Assembly: GCF_014397025.1 (NCBI RefSeq)
Contig: NZ_JACJUO010000003.1
Span: 506,982-570,981 of the forward strand
Origin: Ochrobactrum sp. Marseille-Q0166
GTDB lineage: Bacteria; Pseudomonadota; Alphaproteobacteria; Rhizobiales; Rhizobiaceae
Direction of reading: 5' to 3'
Length of the DNA stretch: 64,000 bases
Positions 16,191 through 25,491 of this stretch are shown here, one piece after another. How positions within the stretch are numbered: the stretch's first letter is position 1; each line of letters opens with the position of its first letter. The position numbers and the translations under genes were made by a program. The notes under the pieces were generated by a model that saw nothing but the letters and a program-made list of their open reading frames with translations, searched no databases and was not told the origin of the DNA.

Positions 16191-17972
16191 GTGACTGATC
16201 TGCTGAAGCGCTTCGCCGCCTATTATCGTCCGCATCGCGGCCTGTTCGCACTGGACTTCTCCTCGGCCGTTGCGGCTGGCCTCCTGGAACTGGCCTTTCC
16301 CGTCGCCGTGACGCTGTTCATCGACCGGCTCCTGCCAACGGGCCAGCTTGGTTTGATCGCGCTGGCTTCTGTTGGCCTGCTGCTCATCTATCTGGTCAAT
16401 GCCGGCCTTCAGGTCATCGTCACCTATTGGGGCCATATGCTTGGTCTCAAGATCGAGACCGAGATGCGGCGGAAAGCCTTCGACCATCTGCAAAAGCTCT
16501 CCTTCGGCTTCTTCGACAACCAGAAGACCGGCCATCTGGTCGCGAGGCTGACCAAGGACCTCGAAGAGATTGGAGAAGTCGCCCATCACGGCCCGGAAGA
16601 CCTGTTCATCGCCATCATGACGCTGATCGGCGCGTTCATCCTGATGATGTGGGTGCACGTACCGCTGGCGCTGATCACCGCGATCATCGTTCCGATCACG
16701 GCAATCGTCACCACGCTTTACGGCAAGCGGATGATGGCAAACTCCCATGCGCTGTTCGGCCGGATCGGCGAGTTCAATGCCCGCATCGAGGAGAATGTCG
16801 GCGGCATCCGCGTGGTGCAGGCTTTCACCAACGAGGATCATGAACGGGCACTGTTCGCGGAGAACAATCGCAATTATCTCACAACCAAGCTGGAGTTCTA
16901 CAGGACGATGGCGGCATCCATGTCGCTGTCCTACCTGTCCATGCGTTTCGTGCAGGTGATTGTGATGCTGGCGGGCGCATGGTTCGTCGTGCGCGGCGAG
17001 CTGACCGCTGGCGGCTTCGTTGGGTTCCTGCTGCTGGTCGGCGTGTTCTTCCGTCCGATTGACAAGATCAACTCGATCATAGAGAGCTATCCGAAGGGCA
17101 TCGCCGGCTTCCAGCGCTACACGCGGTTCCTCGATACAAGGCCGGACATTGCCGACCGACCGGACGCACGTTCCGTCGAGCGGCTGAACGGTGATATCGA
17201 CTATCACGATGTTCGGTTCGGCTACAGCCTGGACAAGCCGGTATTCGAGGGCCTGCACCTTTCCATCAAGGCAGGAGAAACGATTGCCTTTGTCGGCCCG
17301 TCCGGTGCGGGCAAGACCACGATATGCTCGTTGCTGCCGCGTTTCTACGAGGTGACGGGCGGCGCGATCTTGATCGACGGCATCGACATCCGCGACATGA
17401 CCTTGAAGTCGCTGCGCTCCAATATCGGCATCGTCCAGCAGGATGTCTTCCTGTTCGCTGGCACCATAAGAGAGAACATCGCTTATGGCCGGCTCGACGC
17501 TTCGGAAGCGGAGATTGCCGAAGCCGCCCGCCGCGCAAGGCTGGATGGTGTAATCGCATCGCTGCCTGCCGGTCTCGATACGATCATTGGCGAACGCGGC
17601 GTCAAGCTTTCAGGCGGGCAGAAGCAGCGTCTTGCCATAGCCCGGATATTCCTAAAGAACCCGCCGATCCTGATCCTTGATGAGGCGACTTCCGCACTCG
17701 ATACCGAAACGGAGCGCGCCATCCAGCAGTCGCTTGCCGAACTGTCGCAGGGCCGCACCACATTGGTCATCGCGCACAGGCTTGCGACCATCGCCAATGC
17801 AGACCGGATCGTCGTGGTCGAGGACGGCCGGATTGCCGAAGAAGGAAGCCACGCGGAACTGATCGTCCGTAAGGACGGCCGCTACCGCCAGCTTCATGCC
17901 GCGCAGGGCAGCGACCGTTTCGCTGTCGCCAACGACCGGAATCCGTCCGTCGTGCCGCTTGCCGGCGAATGA
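16191..17972 (+). CDS. ABC exporter (fused membrane and ATPase domains)
   Basis: A 593-residue half-transporter of the MsbA type. Six transmembrane helices occupy about residues 15-305 (with EFNARIEENVGGIRVVQAFTNE in the coupling region). A nucleotide-binding domain follows with Walker A GPSGAGKTTICSLL, Q-loop IVQQDVFLF, signature LSGGQKQRLAIARIF and Walker B ILILDEATSALD. It lies 60 bases after the uptake ATPase gene and has its own ribosome site (AAAGGAGCAGCAGC), so it is probably in the same transcript. Its place in an iron operon suggests siderophore export or IrtAB-like handling. A general drug or lipid exporter is the alternative. Confidence 0.88.
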   Translation: MTDLLKRFAAYYRPHRGLFALDFSSAVAAGLLELAFPVAVTLFIDRLLPTGQLGLIALASVGLLLIYLVNAGLQVIVTYWGHMLGLKIETEMRRKAFDHLQKLSFGFFDNQKTGHLVARLTKDLEEIGEVAHHGPEDLFIAIMTLIGAFILMMWVHVPLALITAIIVPITAIVTTLYGKRMMANSHALFGRIGEFNARIEENVGGIRVVQAFTNEDHERALFAENNRNYLTTKLEFYRTMAASMSLSYLSMRFVQVIVMLAGAWFVVRGELTAGGFVGFLLLVGVFFRPIDKINSIIESYPKGIAGFQRYTRFLDTRPDIADRPDARSVERLNGDIDYHDVRFGYSLDKPVFEGLHLSIKAGETIAFVGPSGAGKTTICSLLPRFYEVTGGAILIDGIDIRDMTLKSLRSNIGIVQQDVFLFAGTIRENIAYGRLDASEAEIAEAARRARLDGVIASLPAGLDTIIGERGVKLSGGQKQRLAIARIFLKNPPILILDEATSALDTETERAIQQSLAELSQGRTTLVIAHRLATIANADRIVVVEDGRIAEEGSHAELIVRKDGRYRQLHAAQGSDRFAVANDRNPSVVPLAGE

Positions 17973-17988
17973 AAAGGGAGGAAGATGA

Positions 17989-18546
17989 ATGCGCCTGACC
18001 CGACAGTCGGAAATAGCCATCGATATTCTGGTCGCCTGTGCCCAGTCGCTGGACAGGGTAATTCTGACCGCCGATGCAGCACGCTCGGCACATACATCGA
18101 AGGATCATGCTGCTCATATTGTGAGGCTGCTTCTGCAATCCGGGTTTCTGTTCGCCGAGCGGGGCCGCTACGGCGGTATCGGTCTTGCAATTCCTGCAGA
18201 GGAAATTCTTCTTGGCGATGTGCTGCGTCACGTTCAGCCTGATCTCGTGCGTCATGCCCAGAATCGAGACAGCGATAACGGACGGCAGACGGGTGACGTT
18301 AATCCGGTGTTTGTCGCAATCGCGACTGTCGCCGAGACGACATTCCTCGACATAATGAACCGTTACAGCGTCGCTGATCTTGCTGCCAACAGAAAATCGA
18401 AGTCCTCAGCGAAGAAGAACAACAAAGCTGTTTCGCTCCCCTGCAACGTTTGTGAATTGATGCACAGGGCAGTGCATATGCCGCAGCATGGAACACAGAC
18501 CGAGGCCTATGACAGTGGAAAGGCAATGGTTTCTACCCATGGGTGA
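17989..18546 (+). CDS. Rrf2-family-like regulator with incomplete Fe-S cysteine set
   Basis: A 185-residue protein starting MRLTRQSEIAIDILVACAQS, the Rrf2/RirA-type N-terminus, with a winged helix (DAARSAHTSKDHAAHIVRLLLQSG, then RGRYGGIGLAIPAEEILLGDVLRHV). Family members such as IscR, NsrR and RirA use three cysteines near residues 90-106 to hold a cluster. Here that segment lacks them, and only a C-x2-C pair (LPCNVCEL) appears around residue 150. It therefore probably senses something other than through a standard [Fe-S] cluster, or is degenerate. It sits between the exporter and the TonB gene. Confidence 0.72.
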   Translation: MRLTRQSEIAIDILVACAQSLDRVILTADAARSAHTSKDHAAHIVRLLLQSGFLFAERGRYGGIGLAIPAEEILLGDVLRHVQPDLVRHAQNRDSDNGRQTGDVNPVFVAIATVAETTFLDIMNRYSVADLAANRKSKSSAKKNNKAVSLPCNVCELMHRAVHMPQHGTQTEAYDSGKAMVSTHG

Positions 18547-19516
18547 TCGCCAGCCGGAAATAGAAGCAACAGCCGAAATGGTTGAGCGTCCTGGTGTTCG
18601 GCCTGTTTCCGAAGAATTGATGCCGGTTATGTTCTCCCGTTCTGAAGTCGTGCTCTGGTTAATAGCCGGTCTTGCCGTCTTTCTCGCTCATGGAGGCATA
18701 TGGCTGTGGCTGACGCGCGAACCGCCGATCGAGATGGCTGACAATGCCCCGCCGCCTGCAATCATGATCGAGCTTGCGCCAGAGCCTGAGGCCATAGAAA
18801 CCGAGACGAATGAAATCACCGAGCAGGCCGAGAACGCACTCGAAGCCAAAAGCGAGGCAAAGGAACCGGTCGAGGAGCCACAGGAGGAAGCGCAACAGCC
18901 CGTGCCGGAAGATGCCCAGCCGGAAGAACCGAAGGAGGAAATAGCGGAAACCGAGCCTGAAATCACACCGGAGCCGGAAATCGATCCGGTCGAGCAGGAG
19001 ATCGTCACGCAACTGGAAAACGTCGAGGTTCCGATTCCGGTCTTTCGACCAAAACCGACTGAAAAAGAAAAGCCGGTTGAGAAACCAAAGCCGAAAAAAC
19101 AGGATATGGTGCAAAAGCCAAAACGAGAGAAGCCTGCGCCGAAATCAAAGGCATCCACACAGGCCTCCGCACAGGTCACACAATCGAACCGCAACGCGGC
19201 AAACCAGAGCACGGCGGCGATGGGCTTCGGTTCTGTGTCGCCGGCAAAATGGCAATCGCGGCTGATGGCACATCTGGAGCGGCGCAAGCGCTACCCTTCA
19301 GGGGCGCAGTCGAGAAGAGAGGAGGGAACGGCCTATGTCCGGTTCCGCATTGATGACGCTGGGAATGTGCTGTCGGCGTCACTGGCACGATCATCGGGCT
19401 TCCCGGAACTCGACAATGCTGTGGTTGATCTCGTGCGCCGTGCCTCGCCGGTGCCAGCGCCGCCTCCAGGTGTCAACAAGACCATTACAGCCCCGGTGCG
19501 CTTTACCGTCAGGTGA
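18488..19516 (+). CDS. tonB: TonB-family energy transducer
   Basis: A protein of up to 342 residues with a short cytoplasmic N-terminus and one transmembrane helix (about residues 54-72). A long Pro/Glu- and Pro/Lys-rich periplasmic spacer (about 85-220) leads to a C-terminal TonB domain (about 245-342; KWQSRLMAHLERRKRYPSGA, GTAYVRFRIDDAGNV, ELDNAVVDLVRRASPVPAPP). It transfers proton-motive energy to the receptor at 8744. The start is ambiguous: ATG 18488, 18509 (GAGG upstream) or 18539 all precede the membrane helix, and all overlap the previous gene. exbB and exbD are not in this window. Confidence 0.88.
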   Translation: MEHRPRPMTVERQWFLPMGDRQPEIEATAEMVERPGVRPVSEELMPVMFSRSEVVLWLIAGLAVFLAHGGIWLWLTREPPIEMADNAPPPAIMIELAPEPEAIETETNEITEQAENALEAKSEAKEPVEEPQEEAQQPVPEDAQPEEPKEEIAETEPEITPEPEIDPVEQEIVTQLENVEVPIPVFRPKPTEKEKPVEKPKPKKQDMVQKPKREKPAPKSKASTQASAQVTQSNRNAANQSTAAMGFGSVSPAKWQSRLMAHLERRKRYPSGAQSRREEGTAYVRFRIDDAGNVLSASLARSSGFPELDNAVVDLVRRASPVPAPPPGVNKTITAPVRFTVR

Positions 19517-19558
19517 GCGGGCCGCCTATCTCATAAGATATGAAACGAAAGACACACA

Positions 19559-20170
19559 ATGCCGTATAAGATTCCGACGTCCTCCATGTTCGCCTCTGTC
19601 ATCGCAGCCCTCTTACTTTCCGCCGTGCCGACCTTCGCTCAGGAAGCGCAACCAACCGCCAAGGGCGACCGTACTCTTGCCGCCGCACCGGTGCAGGACG
19701 ACAAAAAACCCGCCGTCTCTCTGCCGAATGGCGCGGCTTCCATTAACGAGGTCTATGGCGACTGGACTGTCAATTGCGCCATTGCCGATAACAGCAAGCG
19801 TTGCGGTTTCAGCCAGGAACAGGGCAATAGCCAGACCGGCCAGCGCCTCTTCGCCATAGACCTTCAGCCGCCGGCGGATGGACAGACCAGCGGCGTCCTG
19901 TTGCTGCCATTCGGCCTGCATCTGGACGACGGCGTGAAGCTCAAGCTAGACGAGCAGAACCTTGGCCAAGGTGCTCGGTTCTCGACCTGCGTTCCGTCCG
20001 GGTGCCTCGTGCCGATCAGCTTTCCGACCGTCGCAACCGATGCCATGAAGAAGGCCGGGAAGCTCATCATCACTGCCACGCGCAACGGCGGCGGCGAGGT
20101 TCCGACGTTCACCGTCTCCCTCAATGGTTTCTCCGCCGCCATCAACAGAGTGACGGAGCTGGCGAAGTAA
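19559..20170 (+). CDS. Invasion-associated locus B (IalB) family secreted protein
   Basis: A 203-residue protein with a signal peptide ending about TFAQ. The IalB-type domain follows: YGDWTVNCAIADNSKRCGFSQEQ with paired cysteines, LPFGLHLDDGVKLKLDE, FSTCVPSGCLVPISFP with two more cysteines, and GGGEVPTFTVSLNGFSAAI. The four cysteines are spaced for two disulphides. Bartonella IalB is linked to erythrocyte invasion, but the family is widespread in alphaproteobacteria without that role. Located 42 bases after tonB. A link to iron uptake is only positional. Confidence 0.85.
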   Translation: MPYKIPTSSMFASVIAALLLSAVPTFAQEAQPTAKGDRTLAAAPVQDDKKPAVSLPNGAASINEVYGDWTVNCAIADNSKRCGFSQEQGNSQTGQRLFAIDLQPPADGQTSGVLLLPFGLHLDDGVKLKLDEQNLGQGARFSTCVPSGCLVPISFPTVATDAMKKAGKLIITATRNGGGEVPTFTVSLNGFSAAINRVTELAK

Positions 20171-20264
20171 CCCGGTTCTTCAACCGGATTGGGATGCGCA
20201 TTTCAGGAGTGAGCATAGAAGTATTCAGACAAACACATAGCCCGGACCGGAAGGGAGGACAGGA

Positions 20265-21152
20265 TTGGAACTACGCCATCTTCAGTACATCGTCGCCAGC
20301 GCCCGCAATGGCAGTTTCAGCGCGGCCGCGAACGAACTCAATGTCAGGCAACCGATTGTCAGCAAACGGATCAAGGAAGTCGAGGACGAACTTGGCATTC
20401 CGCTGTTCGACCGTGCTTCGACCGGCGCGCGTCTGACCCCGAGCGGTGAGGAATTCATCATCAGTGCGAGGCGTATAGTGGAGGACGTTCAGCAACTCAA
20501 GGAGCGGGCCAAAGCGAGCAAGGCCGGTAAACTTGGCCGGGTTGTCGTGGGCTTTTACAAATCACTTTCCACCGGTCGTTTGCGCACGACCCTTCGTGAA
20601 TTTCGCCAAGGCAATCCTTCCATCGACGTCGAGCTGGTGGAGATGCCCTATATCGAACTCAGAGCAGGAGTATTGGCGAGTGCTATAGATGTGGCGATCA
20701 TCCTTGGAGAACCGGGCAGGGTTACTTTGCTGAATACTCTTGCACTCGGATCGGAGCAACTCGTTGCGGCGCTACCGGAGAACCATCGGCTTGCGGAAAA
20801 ATCCATCATCTACTGGCCTGAACTGAAAGGTGAGCGCTTCCTCATTAGCTATCACGATCCGGGGCCAGATATTCGCAATATCCTACTTCGTCATCTGGCA
20901 GCGCCTTCCGATCATCCAGAGATCGTTACGAGGCGGTTGAGCCGTGAAAGTATTCTGAGCGAAGTTGGAATCGGGCAGGGGATCAGCCTGCAATGCGAGG
21001 CCATTTCAGGCATAACCGGGCTTGGCGTCGTTTACAGGCCGGTTCACGATGGAAGCGGCGCGACCCGGCTTGGCTACATCGCCTGCTGGAAGCCGGAGAA
21101 CAGAAACCCGGTTCTCACAACATTTCTGGACGCTCTGAAGCCAAAAAGCTGA
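20265..21152 (+). CDS. LysR-family transcriptional regulator upstream of the trb cluster
   Basis: A 295-residue LysR protein beginning at TTG, preceded by the strong ribosome site GGGAGG: MELRHLQYIVASARNGSFSA, NVRQPIVSKRIKEVEDELGI, LFDRASTGARLTPSGEEFI. The effector domain follows from residue 90. LysR genes are often found just before rhizobial-type traG/trb clusters. Here the genes expected in between are missing, so this may be the left edge of what remains of the mobile element. Confidence 0.87.
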   Translation: MELRHLQYIVASARNGSFSAAANELNVRQPIVSKRIKEVEDELGIPLFDRASTGARLTPSGEEFIISARRIVEDVQQLKERAKASKAGKLGRVVVGFYKSLSTGRLRTTLREFRQGNPSIDVELVEMPYIELRAGVLASAIDVAIILGEPGRVTLLNTLALGSEQLVAALPENHRLAEKSIIYWPELKGERFLISYHDPGPDIRNILLRHLAAPSDHPEIVTRRLSRESILSEVGIGQGISLQCEAISGITGLGVVYRPVHDGSGATRLGYIACWKPENRNPVLTTFLDALKPKS

Positions 21153-21373
21153 TTCGGCTTGCGGCGTCGAAGTGACGTCGCGCCATGTGTTTTCCACACC
21201 GAGAGCGGCAAGTATTTTTTCGACCCTCTACGACCGCGTGCGAAGTCTGAAATAATCTTGTTGCGAAGGCGTAAATTGTGCCTTTCTTGATTGTCCCCGT
21301 CGCCATCCGACCGTGTTGCGGATGGCCGGAAGGGGACCATCATGACCGGGACGTTATCTTACGCGGGGCGCGG

Positions 21374-22324
21374 ATGCTGCGCACGGCGCTCGGGCTGAAC
21401 ATCGCGCGCTATCTCGAAGATCCTGATATCGTCGAAGTGATGCTGAACCCAGACGGCCGCTTGTGGGTGGACCGCCTGAAGGAAGGCCTTGCCGATACCG
21501 GCGAGATTCTGTTGCCGGAAGACGGCGAGCGCATCGTGCGGCTGGTCGCCCACCATGTCGACGCAGAAGTCCATGCTGGCAATCCTCGCGTCTCGGCCGA
21601 ACTGCCGGAAACCGGCGAGCGGTTCGAAGGGCTGTTGCCGCCTGTCGTCAAGGCCGCGACCTTCGCGATCCGCAAACCCGCCGTCGCCGTCTTCACCCTG
21701 TCGGATTACGTGGCGGGCGGGATCATGACACAGGCGCAGGCCGATGTTCTCAGGCTCGCCGTCGAAAAGCGCAAGAATATTCTGGTTGCGGGCGGGACCA
21801 GCACCGGCAAAACCACGCTCACCAATGCCCTTTTGTCGGAAGTCGCCAAAACGGCGGACCGTGTGGTGTTGATCGAGGATACGCGAGAACTGCAATGCGC
21901 TGCGCCCAATCTGGTCGCCATGCGGACTAAGGACGGCGTGGCCTCGCTCTCCGATCTCGTAAAATCGTCGCTGCGCCTGCGGCCCGACCGTATCCCTGTC
22001 GGCGAGGTGCGCGGCGCGGAAGCTCTTGATCTCCTGAAAGCATGGGGAACTGGCCATCCTGGCGGGATCGGCACGATCCACGCCAATACCGCGATTGGCG
22101 CGCTACGCCGGCTCGAACAGCTCGTGCAGGAAGTCGTGATTTCGGTCCCGCGTGCGCTGATCGCCGATACCATCGACGTGATCGCCGTTCTCTCCGGCCG
22201 CGGTTCCGCCCGCCGCCTTTCCGAAATCGCCCTCGTGGACGGCATCGATCCCGTCAGCGGCGATTACCGCACCCTCAACGCTCAACTTTCTTCCGACCGC
22301 CAACCCCACCCGAAAGGAGAATAG
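21374..22324 (+). CDS. trbB: Conjugal transfer ATPase TrbB (VirB11-like)
   Basis: A 316-residue hexameric secretion ATPase (longer if GTG 21278 is used). The conserved start region [10 protein letters not shown] leads to [22 protein letters not shown], Walker [16 protein letters not shown], Asp box [10 protein letters not shown], Walker B-like [12 protein letters not shown] and His box [12 protein letters not shown]. It powers pilus assembly and transfer at the inner membrane. The start is odd: a strong ribosome site (GGAAGGGGACCATC) precedes an ATG at 21342 that is out of frame, so a small frameshift may have altered the N-terminus. It leads the trb operon. Confidence 0.9.
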   Translation: MLRTALGLNIARYLEDPDIVEVMLNPDGRLWVDRLKEGLADTGEILLPEDGERIVRLVAHHVDAEVHAGNPRVSAELPETGERFEGLLPPVVKAATFAIRKPAVAVFTLSDYVAGGIMTQAQADVLRLAVEKRKNILVAGGTSTGKTTLTNALLSEVAKTADRVVLIEDTRELQCAAPNLVAMRTKDGVASLSDLVKSSLRLRPDRIPVGEVRGAEALDLLKAWGTGHPGGIGTIHANTAIGALRRLEQLVQEVVISVPRALIADTIDVIAVLSGRGSARRLSEIALVDGIDPVSGDYRTLNAQLSSDRQPHPKGE

Positions 22325-22326
22325 CA

Positions 22327-22680
22327 ATGACCATGTTTGCTCTGTCCGCATCTTGCGGCCTTCGCCGTCTCCGCATCCGTTTTGCCCACGCGACAGCGCT
22401 TGTGACCGGCACGCTGCTGATGGCGGCTCCCGCCCGCGCTTCCGGCTCCTCCATGCCGTGGGAAGAACCGCTGCAACAGATTCTGGAATCGATCGAAGGC
22501 CCGGTCGCCAAGATCGTCGCCGTCATCATCATTATCGCCACCGGCCTTGCGCTTGCCTTCGGCGACACAGGCGGCGGTTTCCGCAAGCTGATCCAGATCG
22601 TCTTCGGTCTCAGCATCGCGTTCGCGGCTAGTTCCTTCTTCCTCAGCTTCTTCTCCTTCGGCGGCGGAGCGCTGGTCTGA
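22327..22680 (+). CDS. trbC: Conjugal transfer pilin precursor TrbC (VirB2-like)
   Basis: A 117-residue pilin with a long signal sequence ending near ARASG and two hydrophobic helices (IVAVIIIIATGLALAF and LIQIVFGLSIAFAASSFFLSFF), typical of TrbC/VirB2 pro-pilins. AAAGGAGAATAGCA supplies the ribosome site. It begins 2 bases after trbB and overlaps trbD (TGATG). Confidence 0.88.
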   Translation: MTMFALSASCGLRRLRIRFAHATALVTGTLLMAAPARASGSSMPWEEPLQQILESIEGPVAKIVAVIIIIATGLALAFGDTGGGFRKLIQIVFGLSIAFAASSFFLSFFSFGGGALV

Positions 22681-22943
22681 TGGAGGAAGATGTTCGCGGC
22701 TTCTTTGCGCCGGTTCACCGGGCGCTGACCGAACAGATATTGCTCGGCGGCGCACCGCGTGCCGTCGCCATCGTCAACGGCACGCTCGCCGGTGCGGTGG
22801 GCCTTGGCCTTCGCCTCTGGGTCGCCGGTCTGGTGATCTGGGCCATTGGCCATTTTGCCGCCGTCTGGGCGGCGCGGCGTGACGCGCAATTCGTGGACGT
22901 CGGCCGTCGCCATCTGCGCTATCCGGCGCATATGGGCGTGTGA
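22680..22943 (+). CDS. trbD: Conjugal transfer protein TrbD (VirB3-like)
   Basis: An 87-residue inner-membrane protein: GFFAPVHRALTEQILLGGAPR precedes two adjacent transmembrane segments (AVAIVNGTLAGAVGLGL, VAGLVIWAIGHFAAVWAA). Length and layout match TrbD/VirB3, which partners the TrbE ATPase. It overlaps trbC at TGATG. Confidence 0.88.
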   Translation: MEEDVRGFFAPVHRALTEQILLGGAPRAVAIVNGTLAGAVGLGLRLWVAGLVIWAIGHFAAVWAARRDAQFVDVGRRHLRYPAHMGV

Positions 22944-22953
22944 GGAGAGCACC

Positions 22954-25491
22954 ATGTTGAACCTCTCCGAATACAGAAAGAAGAATGCCGGTCTTGCCGA
23001 CTTCCTGCCTTGGGCGGCGCTGATTGCTCCGGGCGTCGTCTTGAACAAGGACGGCTCATTCCAGCGCACCGCCCGTTTCCGTGGTCCCGATCTCGACAGC
23101 GCCACGCCATCCGAACTGGTTGGCACCACGGCAAGGCTCAACGGCGCGCTGCGCCGCCTCGGTTCCGGATGGGCGATCTTTGTCGAAGCGCAACGCAATC
23201 CGGCCACCGAATATCCCGCAAGCATTTTTGCCGACAGTGCATCGGCTCTACTGGACGTGGAGCGCCGAGAGCAATTCGAGGAAAGCGGCCTTCTTTACGA
23301 AAGCAGCTATTATCTCACCTTCGTCTGGTTGCCGCCGGCGCAAGAAGCTTCGCGCATGGAAGGCTGGCTTTACGAGGGCCGCGAATGCACCGGCGTCGAT
23401 CCGCGCGAACTGCTGAAGAGTTTTATCGACCGCACCGACAGGCTGTTGTACCTGGTCGACGGTTTCGTGCCGGAAGTGGTGTGGCTCAATGATGCCGATA
23501 CGCTGACCTATCTGCATTCCACCATATCGACCAAGCGCCACAAGGTCCGGGTTCCGGAAACGCCCATGCACCTCGACGCGCTGCTGGCCGACCAGCCGCT
23601 TGCCGGCGGGCTGGAGCCAAGATTGGGCGATTTCCATCTTCGCACCCTGACCGTGATCGGGTTCCCGACCGTAACGTTCCCCGGCATTCTCGACGATCTT
23701 AACCGGATCGCCTTTCCCTATCGCTGGTCGACGCGTGCGATCATGCTCGACAAGCTGGAGGCAACCCGGCTGGTGACGAAGATCAGGCGGCAATGGTTTG
23801 CCAAGAGAAAATCGGTTGCCGCAATCCTCAGGGAGGTGCTGACCAACGAGCAATCCGTTCTTCTGGATTCGGATGCGGCCAACAAAGCCCTTGATGCGGA
23901 CGCAGCGCTTCAGGATCTCGGCTCCGATCAGGTTGGCGAAGCCTATGTGACCGCGACCGTCACGGTCTGGGACGCCGATCCGCGGATTGCCGACGAAAAG
24001 CTCCGTCTCGCGGAAAAGGTGATCCAGTCGCATGACTTCACGGCCATCGTGGAAACGGTCAACGCGATCGAGGCATGGATGGGCAGCATTCCCGGCCATG
24101 TCTATGCCAATGTCCGGCAACCGCCGATCAGCACGCTCAATCTGGCGCACATGATGCCGCTCTCGGCGGTCTGGGCCGGCCCGGAGAAAGACGAGCACCT
24201 CGACGCGCCGCCGCTGTTCTATGCCAAGACCGAAGGCGCGACGCCATTCCGGTTTTCATTGCACGTCGGGGAAGTGGGGCACACGATGGTTGTCGGCCCG
24301 ACAGGTGCCGGCAAGAGCGTGTTGCTCGCCCTCATGGCCTTGCAGTTCCGGCGGTATCAGCGTTCACAGGTCTTCGCGTTCGATTTCGGCGGGTCGGTCC
24401 GCGCCGCCACGCTGGCCCTGCGCGGCGGCTGGCAGGATTTTGGCGGCTCGCTCTCCGACGACACGGCGCTTATGAATACCGTGTCGCTCCAGCCGTTCGC
24501 CGGTATCCACGACACGCCGGAACGGGCATGGGCGGCCGACTGGTTGGTGGATATTCTCAACCGCGAAGGCGTCGAGATCACCCCCGATGTCAAGGAACAT
24601 CTCTGGACAGCGCTGACCTCTCTGGCGTCCGCGCCGGTCGTGGAACGGACCATCACCGGCCTGACCGTGCTGCTGCAATCGTCTGCGCTGAAACAGGCTT
24701 TGCGACCCTATTGCATCGGCGGTCCCTACGGCCGTCTTCTCGACGCGGAAATGGAATGGCTTGGCGAAGCGTCCGTGCAGGCGTTCGAGACCGAAGGGCT
24801 GATCGGAACGGGTGCTGCCCCGGCCGTTCTGTCCTACCTGTTCCACCGCATCGAGTCCCGTTTCGACGGCCGCCCGTCATTGCTCATCATTGACGAAGGC
24901 TGGCGGGCGCTGGACGACGGCGGGTTTGCCTCGAAAATCAAGGAATGGCTGAAGACGCTGCGCAAGAAGAATGTCGCCGTCGTTTTCTCCTCGCAATCGC
25001 TCGCCGACATCGAGGCGTCACCCATCGCGCCGGTCATTGTCGAAAGCTGCCCGACGCGCATCTTCCTCGCCAATGAGCGCGCCATCGAACCGCAGATCGC
25101 CACCGTCTATCGCCAGTTCGGCCTCAATGACCGGCAGATCGAAATCGTCGCCCGCGCCACGCCGAAGCGGGACTATTACTGCCAGTCCCGGCGCGGCAAT
25201 CGCCTGTTCGAGCTTGGCCTTGGCCATATAGCTCTGGCGCTCTGCGCGTCGTCGGACAAGGCCGCCCATGCCCTGATCGACGCGCTCATGAAGGACGGCG
25301 CAAAGCCGTATTTCCTCGAAGCATGGCTGGAGGCCAACGCGCTTCGCTGGGCCGCCGATCTCATTCCCGACCTCACCAACGTCCTCGCCGGAACGTCCGG
25401 TGCGACCAGCTCCAACGAGGACGATCCTGCATGGGCAGACAATGCTCCCGTCACAAACGATCCATCATCCGAAGAGGAGTTTCCGTTATGA
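22954..25491 (+). CDS. trbE: Conjugal transfer ATPase TrbE (VirB4-like)
   Basis: An 845-residue VirB4-class ATPase starting MLNLSEYRKKNAGLADFLPW behind GAGGAGAG. The N-terminal CagE/TrbE domain covers about residues 180-400. Walker A is VGPTGAGKSVLLALMALQF (about 445) and Walker B SLLIIDEGWRALDD (about 645), followed by LRKKNVAVVFSSQSLADIE. It energises pilus biogenesis and substrate movement through the mating channel. A short acidic C-terminal tail (about residues 815-845) may be strain-specific. Confidence 0.92.
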   Translation: MLNLSEYRKKNAGLADFLPWAALIAPGVVLNKDGSFQRTARFRGPDLDSATPSELVGTTARLNGALRRLGSGWAIFVEAQRNPATEYPASIFADSASALLDVERREQFEESGLLYESSYYLTFVWLPPAQEASRMEGWLYEGRECTGVDPRELLKSFIDRTDRLLYLVDGFVPEVVWLNDADTLTYLHSTISTKRHKVRVPETPMHLDALLADQPLAGGLEPRLGDFHLRTLTVIGFPTVTFPGILDDLNRIAFPYRWSTRAIMLDKLEATRLVTKIRRQWFAKRKSVAAILREVLTNEQSVLLDSDAANKALDADAALQDLGSDQVGEAYVTATVTVWDADPRIADEKLRLAEKVIQSHDFTAIVETVNAIEAWMGSIPGHVYANVRQPPISTLNLAHMMPLSAVWAGPEKDEHLDAPPLFYAKTEGATPFRFSLHVGEVGHTMVVGPTGAGKSVLLALMALQFRRYQRSQVFAFDFGGSVRAATLALRGGWQDFGGSLSDDTALMNTVSLQPFAGIHDTPERAWAADWLVDILNREGVEITPDVKEHLWTALTSLASAPVVERTITGLTVLLQSSALKQALRPYCIGGPYGRLLDAEMEWLGEASVQAFETEGLIGTGAAPAVLSYLFHRIESRFDGRPSLLIIDEGWRALDDGGFASKIKEWLKTLRKKNVAVVFSSQSLADIEASPIAPVIVESCPTRIFLANERAIEPQIATVYRQFGLNDRQIEIVARATPKRDYYCQSRRGNRLFELGLGHIALALCASSDKAAHALIDALMKDGAKPYFLEAWLEANALRWAADLIPDLTNVLAGTSGATSSNEDDPAWADNAPVTNDPSSEEEFPL

